Source: Micromonospora haikouensis (GTDB lineage: Bacteria > Actinomycetota > Actinomycetes > Mycobacteriales > Micromonosporaceae). Taken from it: 64,000 nt of DNA. Each line of letters begins with the position of its first letter. The stretch's first letter is position 1. The notes under the pieces were generated by a model. That model saw only the letters and a program-made list of their open reading frames with translations, was not told the origin of the DNA and ran no database searches. The stretch covers positions 62,001 to 126,000 of the forward strand of contig NZ_FMCW01000009.1 in the NCBI RefSeq assembly GCF_900091595.1. The letters are read 5' to 3'. Made by a program: the position numbers and the translations under genes. Of the stretch, positions 57,321 to 64,000 are shown piece after piece.

Positions 57321-57841
57321 CAACGGACTCCCCTCTCCGGGTGTCATGGGCCGATGCTAGGGGGCGCCACCTGGCAGCACGTGCCGGGGGTATGGCGCTC
57401 CTCACGAGATGGGCTGCGGCATAATGGCCGACTTCCGGTGAACGGTGGATCACCGAGCGCGATCTACCGCATCGATCGCGGTGACGCCACCGCCCGCCAG
57501 GCCATCGACGATCGCCCATCTTCATCGGATCATTGTCCGTCGGCGCCGCGCCGCGCGCACGCCGCCCGGTGCCCACCGGCGCGACCGGCCGGCGACCCGC
57601 ACGCGCGCCGGCCTGCGACCGCGCGCACGCCGGTCGATGTTGTGACGAAGCTCAAGGCTGAACGGCCCTGCCCAGGTGGATGGATCCGGCGGACAGTTGA
57701 CGTGGCGGTGACCACGGCGAAACGTGAGCCGGGCACCGTGGAGCTCGGGCAGACTCGACGAGGGGCCTGCCCGCGGCCCATCGGGCGGCCGCGGCGAGCA
57801 GCCGCCCGAGCCGTCGGAACGATCTCGCGTGGGGTGACCAG
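57321..57841. promoter_or_regulatory. Divergent promoter region of trpC and a small hypothetical gene
   Basis: 521 bp. It must hold the trpC(BA) promoter on the minus strand and a promoter for the 57842 gene on the plus strand. I looked for a Trp-rich leader peptide, a T-box or a strong terminator and saw none. Short open frames are not protein-like. The 57660-57840 part is less GC-rich, with A/T-containing tracts near 57640 and 57720. Confidence 0.5.
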
Positions 57842-58099
57842 ATGAGCACTGCCGGGCCCAACCCGACCATCGGACTGACCACCATCTCCCGCACCGTGGC
57901 GTCGCTGGCCGTCGGGGTGGTGCACACCCTGGAGCGGGCCGTCGTGGGCGACGCCCGGGTGCGCACCGCGCGCGGCAACGCCTGGGAGGCCGTCTGCGCC
58001 GACCGGGCCCGTGCCCACCAGCGCGCCGAGCTGGACCACCTGGTGGCCGAGCTGGCCGCCGCCCGCGCCGCGACGCGGGACCGCCAGCCGGTCGGCTGA
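57842..58099 (+). CDS. Small hypothetical helical protein
   Basis: 85 residues: MSTAGPNPTIGLTTISRTVA followed by two helices rich in Ala/Arg/Glu (AWEAVCADRARAHQRAELDH, LVAELAAARAATRDRQ). It looks like a short coiled-coil protein without membrane segment or metal motif. GGGGTG precedes the ATG. It lies divergent from trpC and convergent with the Trp-associated membrane protein gene, thus interrupting the trp gene block on the other strand. Function unknown; no known family. Confidence 0.7.
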   Translation: MSTAGPNPTIGLTTISRTVASLAVGVVHTLERAVVGDARVRTARGNAWEAVCADRARAHQRAELDHLVAELAAARAATRDRQPVG

Positions 58100-58145
58100 C
58101 CCCGGCCGCTGACCCCGCCGGGCCGGCCCCGGCCGCGAGGCAGCC

Positions 58146-58209
58146 GGCCAGTCGATTCGCCGGCCAGTCGGTTCGCGGGCCAGTCGGTTCGCCGGTCGGC
58201 CGGTTCGAC
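58146..58209. repeat. Four-copy 16-bp tandem repeat
   Basis: Consecutive units GGCCAGTCGATTCGCC, GGCCAGTCGGTTCGCG, GGCCAGTCGGTTCGCC and GGTCGGCCGGTTCGAC. It lies in the 154-bp gap between convergent genes, does not encode protein, and is likely a slippage-prone minisatellite. Confidence 0.75.
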
Positions 58210-58253
58210 AGTGGGCCCTCGCCCTCGCGCCCGACGCGGACGGCGTTCGCCGG

Positions 58254-58871
58254 TCAGTCGGCCGTCGGGTCCTCGCCCCGGTCCAGCGCGTCCCACGCCT
58301 CGGTGGTGCGCCGCCCGGTCACCGGGCCGGCCGCGGCCTCCGCCGGGGCGGGGCCCGCGCCGCGTCGACCCGGGCGCTCGTAACGCGCCCCCATCGCCGG
58401 CCAGCCCGCGCCGCGCAGCGCGACGAGGCCGCCGCCGAGGGCGGCGAGCAGACCGCCGACCAGGCAGAACGCCGGCCACTGCCGGCTCACCGTGCCGTCG
58501 AACGCGGCCACCAGGCCGTAGCCGCCGCCGACCGCGACGGCCGCCCCGAGCGCCAGCAGCAGGACGCCGACCAGCCGACGCGGCAGCCCCCGGGTGGCCA
58601 GCACCGCGCCGCCCCCGGCCAGCCCGACCACCGCGAGCGCGGGCAGCCAGGGCAGCAGCCCCGCCCCGGTGCGGGCCGCGCGCACCGGGGGCAGCGGCGC
58701 CGGCCGGGCGGCCAGCTCCACCGCCCACGTCCGGGTCGACGCCCACAGCGCCAGGCCCGCGCCGGCCAGGCAGAGCAGCACCGCGTACGTCAGCTCGCGG
58801 CGCGCCCGCGCGGCCGGCGCGCCGGCCCCGGAGGTCTCCCGGTCGGTCGCCGGCCCGGTCACCGCGGCCAC
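58254..58871 (-). CDS. Tryptophan biosynthesis-associated membrane protein
   Basis: 205 residues with four membrane segments (for example VLLCLAGAGLALWASTRTWA, LPWLPALAVVGLAGGGAVL, LVGVLLLALGAAVAVGGGYG and FCLVGGLLAALGGGLVALRG) and the hallmark C-terminal TEAWDALDRGEDPTAD. This matches the actinobacterial family found beside trpE; its role is uncertain, with proposals such as tryptophan transport or control. It is directly downstream of trpE (37 bp). An intergenic tandem repeat follows. Confidence 0.9.
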   Translation of the reverse strand: MAAVTGPATDRETSGAGAPAARARRELTYAVLLCLAGAGLALWASTRTWAVELAARPAPLPPVRAARTGAGLLPWLPALAVVGLAGGGAVLATRGLPRRLVGVLLLALGAAVAVGGGYGLVAAFDGTVSRQWPAFCLVGGLLAALGGGLVALRGAGWPAMGARYERPGRRGAGPAPAEAAAGPVTGRRTTEAWDALDRGEDPTAD

Positions 58872-58908
58872 CCGCCGCCCGGCGCCACGACGCGCCGCCC
58901 CGCCGCGC

Positions 58909-60462
58909 TCACCGGGCGGGCCGCAGCGTCTCGGCGGCGGCGATGGCGGCGAGCACGGCGGCGGCCTTGTCGCGGGTCTCCCGGTCCTCGGCGGCCGGGT
59001 CGGAGTCGGCCACCACCCCCGCGCCGGCCTGCACGTACGCGCGGCCGTCGCGGATCAGCGCGGTGCGGATGGCGATCGCCATGTCCAGGTCCCCGCCGAA
59101 GCCGAAGTAGCCGACCGTGCCGCCGTAGAGGCCGCGCCGGACCGGCTCCAGCTCCTCGATGATCTCCATGGCCCGGACCTTCGGCGCGCCGGACAGGGTG
59201 CCGGCCGGGAAGGTCGCGGCCAGCGCGTCGAACGCCGTCTGCTCCGGGCGCAACTCCCCGACCACGGTGGAGACGATGTGCATGACGTGGCTGTACCGCT
59301 CGATGGTGGCGAACTCCGGCACCTGGACGGTGCCCGGGCGGCAGACCCGGCCCAGGTCGTTGCGGCCCAGGTCGACCAGCATGACGTGCTCGGAGCGCTC
59401 CTTCGGGTCGGCGAGCAGCTCGGCGGCGAGCCGGGCGTCGGCGTCCGGCGTGGCGCCGCGCGGGCGGGTGCCGGCGATCGGGTGCAGCAGCGCGCGGCGG
59501 CGGCCGTCGGGGCCGGCGTTGACCTTCAGGTGCGCCTCGGGCGACGAGCCGACCACGTCGAAGCCGTCGAAGCGCAGCAGGTACATGTACGGGCTCGGGT
59601 TGGTGGTGCGCAGCACCCGGTAGACGTCCAGCGGGTCGGCGTCGGTGGGCCGCTCGAAGCGCTGGGCCAGCACGATCTGGAAGCACTCCCCGGCCCGGAT
59701 CGCCTCCTTGGCCGCCTCGACGGCCTTCGGGTAGCCGCCCGCGTCGGTGCGGCTGACCACGTCGCCGACGGCCGGCCGGTCGACCGTGGAGATCATCGGC
59801 GGGATGGGCCGGGACAGCGCCGTGGTCATCGCGTCCAGCCGGCCGACCGCGTGGTGGTAGGCGGCGGCGACCAGGGCGTCCCGGCCCGGCTCGTCGGCCG
59901 GCGGGAGCACCGCGTTGGCGATGAGGATCGCCGAGCCGTCGTAGTGGTCGAGGACCACCAGGTCGGTGGCGAGCATCATGCCCAGCTCGGGCAGGCCGAG
60001 GTCGTCCTCGGTCAGCTCGGGCAGCCGCTCGAAGCGACGGACCAGGTCGTACCCGAGGTAGCCGACCATGCCGCCGGTCAGCGGCGGCATACCGCTGGCC
60101 GGGTCCCAGGCCGGGCCGGCGAGGGCCTCGACGGTCTCGCGCAGCACCTTGACCGGGTCGCCGCCGGAGGGCAGCCCGGCCGGCGGCTGGCCGGTCCAGC
60201 CCGCCACGCCGTCGCGCTCGGTGAGGGTGGCGCTGCTGCGCACGCCGATGAACGAGTATCGCGACCAGGCCATCCCCGCCGAGCCGGCCCCCTGCTCGGC
60301 GGACTCCAGCAGGAACGTGCCGGGGCCGCCGGCCAGCTTGCGGTAGACGCCCACCGGGGTCTCCGCGTCGGCGAGCAGCCGCCGGGTGACCGGGACGACC
60401 CGCCAGCGGGCCGCCAGGTCGGCGAAGGTGGCCTGGTCGGGGCTGACGACGCCGTCGGTCAT
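58909..60462 (-). CDS. trpE: Anthranilate synthase component I
   Basis: 517 residues; converts chorismate to anthranilate using glutamine-derived ammonia from TrpG, which is not in this window. The tryptophan feedback site resembles the LLES element ([10 protein letters not shown]) near residue 50. The chorismate-binding core shows [45 protein letters not shown]-like [14 protein letters not shown] and [17 protein letters not shown] with the typical C-terminal metal-binding Glu. ATG 60462 overlaps the hisI stop by 4 nt (ATGA). A membrane protein gene follows. Confidence 0.96.
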   Translation of the reverse strand: MTDGVVSPDQATFADLAARWRVVPVTRRLLADAETPVGVYRKLAGGPGTFLLESAEQGAGSAGMAWSRYSFIGVRSSATLTERDGVAGWTGQPPAGLPSGGDPVKVLRETVEALAGPAWDPASGMPPLTGGMVGYLGYDLVRRFERLPELTEDDLGLPELGMMLATDLVVLDHYDGSAILIANAVLPPADEPGRDALVAAAYHHAVGRLDAMTTALSRPIPPMISTVDRPAVGDVVSRTDAGGYPKAVEAAKEAIRAGECFQIVLAQRFERPTDADPLDVYRVLRTTNPSPYMYLLRFDGFDVVGSSPEAHLKVNAGPDGRRRALLHPIAGTRPRGATPDADARLAAELLADPKERSEHVMLVDLGRNDLGRVCRPGTVQVPEFATIERYSHVMHIVSTVVGELRPEQTAFDALAATFPAGTLSGAPKVRAMEIIEELEPVRRGLYGGTVGYFGFGGDLDMAIAIRTALIRDGRAYVQAGAGVVADSDPAAEDRETRDKAAAVLAAIAAAETLRPAR

Positions 60463-61820
60463 GCCTGCCCCCCGGTGGTGGTGACCGGCAGCTCGGTGAA
60501 GAAGCAGGTGCGCTCGCCGGTGTGGCAGGCCGCGCCGACCTGGTCGACGCTGACCAGCAGCGCGTCGCCGTCGCAGTCCAGCGCGACCGAGCGGACGTGC
60601 TGGAGGTGGCCGGAGGTGGCCCCCTTGACCCAGTACTCCTGCCGGCTGCGCGACCAGTAGGTGGCCAGGCCGGTGGTGAGGGTGCGGTGCAGCGCCTCGT
60701 CGTCCATCCAGGCGACCATCAGCACCTCGCCCGTGTCGTGCTGGCGCACCACGGCGGCCACCAGACCGTCGGGGGTGCGGCGCAGCCGCGCGGCGACGGC
60801 CGGGTCGAGCCGGGACGGGCGGGCCGGGCCGGGCGTCGCCGCCGGGGTCCTGGGGGCGTTGGCGCCGGTCACCGGCGCGTCAGGTACGGGCACAGTCAGC
60901 CATTCTCCCGCACGCGGCGACGGCACCGGCGACGGCTCCCGCCGGGCACCCGGCGCCGGCTCGGGCACGCGGGCCCGCGCCGGTACGGGCCCGCCGGTGA
61001 GCTGCGCGAGGTAGCGGTCCAGCCGCCCGTCGGACAGGGCCTCGGCGAGGTCCGTGCCGGCGACGGCGGCGATCTCCTCGGCGTACGGGCGGACCAGCGG
61101 GACGGTGCCGGTGACCAGCCGCCCGGCGGCGGCCCAGAGCTGCCCGACGGAGCCGGGGCGCACGCCGAGGCAGAGCAGCATGCCGTCGCGGTATCCGGGC
61201 GGGGCGACCGGCAGGTCGAGGGCGGCGGCGAACGCCGCCCGGCGGGACACCACCCGTACCGACGGGTTGGCCAGCCGCAGCACGGACGGGCAGAGCCGGG
61301 CCAGGTCGGCGGCGGCCAGCCGGACGCCGAGGTGGTCACCCCGGGCCCGGGCCCCGGCGACCTTACCGAGCGTGGCGATCAGTTCCTCCAGCCGGGGCTC
61401 GTCGGCGGGCTGGCAGAGCACCGGCAGGTCGATGCGGGCACGCCACCGTTCGTCGGCCCAGAGCAGCCGGATCGGCGCGGTGACCGGCAGCCCGAACGCC
61501 CACTCGGCCGGCTGGGCGAGCCGCTCCAGCCAGGAGCGGACGTCGCGGACCGCCACCGAGACGTGGGTGAGCCGGCCGCCGGTTTCGGCCAGGTAGGCGC
61601 GGCGGGCGGCGTACGGGGCGTTGATCGGCGGCCCGGCCGGGCGGCCCGGCGTGGCGTCGGCGACCAGCACGTCGAGGTCGACGTCGCTGTGCGCCGTGGC
61701 GGCCCGGCGGGCGTGGCTGCCCCGCAGCAGGATGCCGACGACGGGGCGCTCGGCTGCCTGCCGCAGCCGGGCGGCCCAGTCGTCGAGGAATCCACTTTCC
61801 GGTGACGCAGCGTGACCCAC
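60459..61820 (-). CDS. hisI: Nucleotidyltransferase-like domain joined to phosphoribosyl-AMP cyclohydrolase HisI
   Basis: 453-residue continuous frame. Residues about 1-290 are a nucleotidyltransferase-like protein: [20 protein letters not shown] carries the GS...DxD metal motif of the Pol-beta superfamily. A Pro/Ala linker follows. Residues about 320-453 are His[41 protein letters not shown] and the metal cysteines in CDGDALL and [10 protein letters not shown]. HisI hydrolyses PR-AMP in histidine synthesis. GTG 60893 with GGGAGAA upstream could start a stand-alone HisI of 144 residues, so this may be two overlapping in-frame proteins. TrpE follows. Confidence 0.85.
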   Translation of the reverse strand: MGHAASPESGFLDDWAARLRQAAERPVVGILLRGSHARRAATAHSDVDLDVLVADATPGRPAGPPINAPYAARRAYLAETGGRLTHVSVAVRDVRSWLERLAQPAEWAFGLPVTAPIRLLWADERWRARIDLPVLCQPADEPRLEELIATLGKVAGARARGDHLGVRLAAADLARLCPSVLRLANPSVRVVSRRAAFAAALDLPVAPPGYRDGMLLCLGVRPGSVGQLWAAAGRLVTGTVPLVRPYAEEIAAVAGTDLAEALSDGRLDRYLAQLTGGPVPARARVPEPAPGARREPSPVPSPRAGEWLTVPVPDAPVTGANAPRTPAATPGPARPSRLDPAVAARLRRTPDGLVAAVVRQHDTGEVLMVAWMDDEALHRTLTTGLATYWSRSRQEYWVKGATSGHLQHVRSVALDCDGDALLVSVDQVGAACHTGERTCFFTELPVTTTGGQA

Positions 61821-62066
61821 CGCGCCATCGTGCCGTACGCCCGATCGGGGCGCAATGCCCGATGCCGGACGGGCTGTCCGGTCAGAAGGCTGACGCCCCG
61901 GTCCGAAGGCTGGTGCCCGAGGGTTCTCTTTCCTGCCTCGGGGTACCTTTCGCCGCCGCCCGGCGGCACCCCGGCTCCGGCCGGCCGCCCCGCCCGTCGC
62001 GGCGGCAGTCCCGCCCGGCCGGGCGGCGACCGTTGCGGGCGACCCCCTCCCTCACCTAGCGTGGAG

Positions 62067-62082
62067 TTCATCGGGTGATGAA
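62067..62082. promoter_or_regulatory. Candidate TetR operator before ABC exporter
   Basis: Dyad TTCATC-GGGT-GATGAA, 21 bp upstream of the ABC ATPase start. TAGCGT at 62057-62062 could be a -10 box, placing the dyad over the transcription start. A TetR gene is the third member of this cluster, and autoregulatory TetR proteins usually bind such symmetric sites. Confidence 0.6.
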
Positions 62083-62102
62083 TTACTTCCCAGGGGGTGG
62101 CG

Positions 62103-62927
62103 ATGGACCACGCGATCGCGGTCCGCGACCTGGTCGTGGACCGGGGCCGACGCCGGGTGCTGCACGGCGTGACGTGCGCGGTGCCGCGCGGCGCCGTCAC
62201 CGGCCTGCTCGGGCCCAGCGGCAGCGGCAAGACCACCCTCATGCGGGCCGTCGTCGGGGTGCAGACGGTCCGCTCGGGCTCGGTGACCGTCCTCGGCCGG
62301 CCGGCGGGCTCCCCGGCGCTGCGCAGCCGGGTGGGCTACCTGACCCAGGCGCCCAGCGTCTACGCCGACCTCACCGTCGCCGAGAACGCCCGCTACTTCG
62401 CCGCCCTGCACGGTCGGGGCCGGGCCGAGGCCGACCGGTCCGTGGCCGACGTCGGGCTGGCCGACGCCGCCGGCCAGCTCGTCGGCTCCCTCTCCGGCGG
62501 GCAGCGCAGCCGGGCGTCGCTGGCCTGCGCCCTGGTCGGCGAGCCGGAGCTGGTCGTCCTCGACGAGCCGACGGTCGGGCAGGACCCGGTGCTGCGGGCC
62601 GACCTGTGGGCCCGGTTCCACGCCCTCGCCGCCGCCGGGACGACCCTGCTGGTGTCCAGCCACGTGATGGACGAGGCCGCCCGCTGCGACCGCCTGCTGC
62701 TGATCCGCGAGGGCCGGCTCGTCGCCGACGACACCCCCGACGCGGTCCGCGCCGCCGCCGGGGTCGACGATCTCGACGAGGCGTTCCTGCGTCTGATCCG
62801 GGCCAGCGAGGCGGCCGCCGGGCAGGACGACGGTGGTCCGGGCGGCGGCGGACAGGACGACGGCGGGCGCGGCGGCGGGCAGGCTGACGGCCTCGGGCGG
62901 GCAGCCGGCGAGGGGGCGGCGTCGTGA
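62103..62927 (+). CDS. ABC-2 type exporter ATP-binding protein
   Basis: 274 residues. Nucleotide-binding domain with Walker A GLLGPSGSGKTTLM, Q-loop in YLTQAPSVYADLT, signature SLSGGQRSRASLACALV, Walker B LVVLDEPTVGQDP and switch His in VSSHVMDEAAR. The fold matches drug- and antibiotic-export ATPases (ABC-2). The last 50 residues are a Gly/Asp-rich tail with two repeats of QDDGG. ATG 62103 has AGGGGGTGG upstream; the permease starts within the last codons (4-nt overlap), then a TetR gene. The substrate is unknown but export of a toxic compound is likely. Confidence 0.93.
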   Translation: MDHAIAVRDLVVDRGRRRVLHGVTCAVPRGAVTGLLGPSGSGKTTLMRAVVGVQTVRSGSVTVLGRPAGSPALRSRVGYLTQAPSVYADLTVAENARYFAALHGRGRAEADRSVADVGLADAAGQLVGSLSGGQRSRASLACALVGEPELVVLDEPTVGQDPVLRADLWARFHALAAAGTTLLVSSHVMDEAARCDRLLLIREGRLVADDTPDAVRAAAGVDDLDEAFLRLIRASEAAAGQDDGGPGGGGQDDGGRGGGQADGLGRAAGEGAAS

Positions 62928-63679
62928 ACGCGCGCATCCTGGCCGCCACCACCGGCCGCGTCCTGCGCCAGCTGCGGCACGACCGGCGCACCGTCGCCCT
63001 GCTGGTGCTGGTGCCGGCCCTCCTGCTCACGCTCGTCTACTACATGTACGCCGACCAGCCCACCCCGCCCGGCCAGCCGAGCATGTTCGACCGGGTGGCC
63101 CTGGTGATGCTCGGCGTCTTCCCCTTCGTGATCATGTTCCTGGTGACCAGCATCGCGATGCTGCGCGAGCGCACCTCCGGCACCCTGGAGCGGCTGCTCA
63201 CCACCCCGCTGGGCCGGCTCGACCTGCTCTTCGGCTACGGCATCGCGTTCGGCCTCGCCGCCGCCGGCCAGGCCGCGATCGCCTCGGCGGTGGCGTACTG
63301 GGTGTTCGGGCTGACCACCGCCGGCAGCAGCGCCCTGGTCATCGTGATCGCCGTGGTCAACGCGGTGCTCGGCGTCGCCCTCGGCCTGTTCTGCAGCGCC
63401 TTCGCCCGCACCGAGTTCCAGGCCGTGCAGTTCATGCCCGTCGTGGTGATCCCCCAGCTGCTGCTGTGCGGGCTGTTCGTCGCCCGCGACGAGATGGCCG
63501 GCTGGTTGCAGGCGGTCAGCGACGCGCTCCCCCTGTCGTACGCCGTCGAGGCGTTGCAGGAGGTCGGCGCGCACGCCGAGCCGACGGCCACCATGTGGCG
63601 CGACCTTGGGGTGGTGGCCGGGGCGGTGGTGCTGGCGCTGGCGCTGGCCGCGGCCACCCTGCGCCGCCGCAGCGGCTGA
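62924..63679 (+). CDS. ABC-2 type exporter permease
   Basis: 251 residues with six hydrophobic segments. Typical ABC-2 permease sequences are ALLVLVPALLLTLVYYMYAD at TM1, the conserved RERTSGTLERLLTTPLGRLD loop before TM2, VNAVLGVALGLFCSAFARTE, and LLLCGLFVARDEMAGWLQAV. GTG start coupled to the ATPase gene. It forms the transmembrane half of a homodimeric or heterodimeric exporter with the ATPase. A TetR regulator follows. Confidence 0.93.
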   Translation: MNARILAATTGRVLRQLRHDRRTVALLVLVPALLLTLVYYMYADQPTPPGQPSMFDRVALVMLGVFPFVIMFLVTSIAMLRERTSGTLERLLTTPLGRLDLLFGYGIAFGLAAAGQAAIASAVAYWVFGLTTAGSSALVIVIAVVNAVLGVALGLFCSAFARTEFQAVQFMPVVVIPQLLLCGLFVARDEMAGWLQAVSDALPLSYAVEALQEVGAHAEPTATMWRDLGVVAGAVVLALALAAATLRRRSG

Positions 63680-63698
63680 CGCGCGGGCGGGGGCGCGG

Positions 63699-64000
63699 AT
63701 GGCGACGGCGCGACGCACCGGGCGGCGGCCCGGCAACCCGGGCACCCGCGAGGCGATCCTCGACGCGGCGCGTACCGCGTTCGCCGAGCGGGGCTTCGAC
63801 GCGGCCTCGATCCGGTCGATCGCCGCCGCGGCCGGGGTCGACCCGGCGCTGGTGCACCACTACTTCGGCGGCAAGGACCAGCTCTTCCTGGCCGCGATGG
63901 GCGCCCCGCTCGACCCGGGCGAGCTGCTGCCCCGGGTGCTGGCCGGCGATCCCGACGGCGTCGGTGAGCGGCTGGTGCGCACCTTCCTCGGCGTCTGGGA
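63699..64000 (+). CDS. TetR-family transcriptional regulator (partial)
   Basis: N-terminal ~100 residues, cut by the right edge. The HTH is standard: GTREAILDAARTAFAERGFD, AASIRSIAAAAGVDPALVHH, YFGGKDQLFLAAM. It follows the ABC permease gene by 19 bp, so it likely belongs to the same unit and represses it via the dyad at 62067. The ligand-binding part lies outside the window. Confidence 0.92.
   Translation, partial: MATARRTGRRPGNPGTREAILDAARTAFAERGFDAASIRSIAAAAGVDPALVHHYFGGKDQLFLAAMGAPLDPGELLPRVLAGDPDGVGERLVRTFLGVW

Noticed and set aside
57310..57576. 88-codon minus-strand ORF upstream of trpC considered as a leader peptide
   Set aside because: No Trp-rich run at its end and no neighbouring attenuator-like hairpins; its sequence is not protein-like.
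62821..62900. Repeat at the end of the ABC ATPase gene considered as an intergenic tandem repeat
   Set aside because: It lies in frame in the protein's Gly/Asp-rich tail.

Overview
The window is chromosomal DNA of a high-GC actinomycete. GTG starts are common, coding frames are strongly GC-biased at third positions, and gene families and short intergenic palindromes point to Micromonosporaceae, most likely Micromonospora; the genus is an inference. Core markers (livKHMG, pdtaR, pyk, gltBD, lgt, trpABC, trpE, hisI) follow an order I know from Streptomyces, so the backbone looks like conserved chromosome with accessory genes inserted between blocks.

Layout. 1-5.4 kb: branched-chain amino-acid ABC importer (livK, hairpin, livH, livM, livG) and an unrelated lipoprotein. 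5.4-7.0 kb: ANTAR response regulator, then a tRNA-like gene followed by a LAGLIDADG-type protein. 7.0-11.6 kb: PLP lyase divergent from an Lrp/AsnC regulator, a drug-efflux MFS protein and a luciferase-like oxidoreductase. 11.8-17.3 kb: secreted CBM2-PL11 rhamnogalacturonan lyase, aromatic amino-acid decarboxylase, TauE/SafE exporter and an Rrf2 regulator. 17.5-20.6 kb: Ser/Thr kinase coupled to a membrane-anchored VWA/solute-binding-like protein. 20.6-23.6 kb: tesB, pyk, YCII protein. 23.8-30.4 kb: broken or split PAS/SpoIIE phosphatase, GMC oxidoreductase, aldo/keto reductase, SEC-C protein, deazaflavin-type oxidoreductase, secreted lipase.

30.6-36.2 kb is the accessory-looking part: methyltransferases, small overlapping ORFs, an excisionase-like HTH protein, lower-GC stretches and palindromic repeats. 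36.2-44.4 kb: LysR regulator divergent from a frameshifted DAO-type oxidase, an FtsK-like ATPase with a coiled-coil membrane partner, a secreted SGNH hydrolase and a secreted M1 peptidase. 44.4-62 kb: glutamate synthase, a GNAT protein, FAD monooxygenase, lgt, trpA-trpB-trpC, trpE with its membrane protein, and an ORF joining a nucleotidyltransferase-like domain to HisI. 62-64 kb: an ABC-2 exporter with a TetR regulator cut by the right edge.

Functionally, gltBD supplies glutamate, and the trp/his block makes tryptophan and histidine. No CRISPR array, rRNA operon or intact transposase was seen. The least explained structures are the tRNA-like/LAGLIDADG pair, the FtsK-like module, the kinase-VWA pair, the small-gene island and four families of interspersed palindromes.
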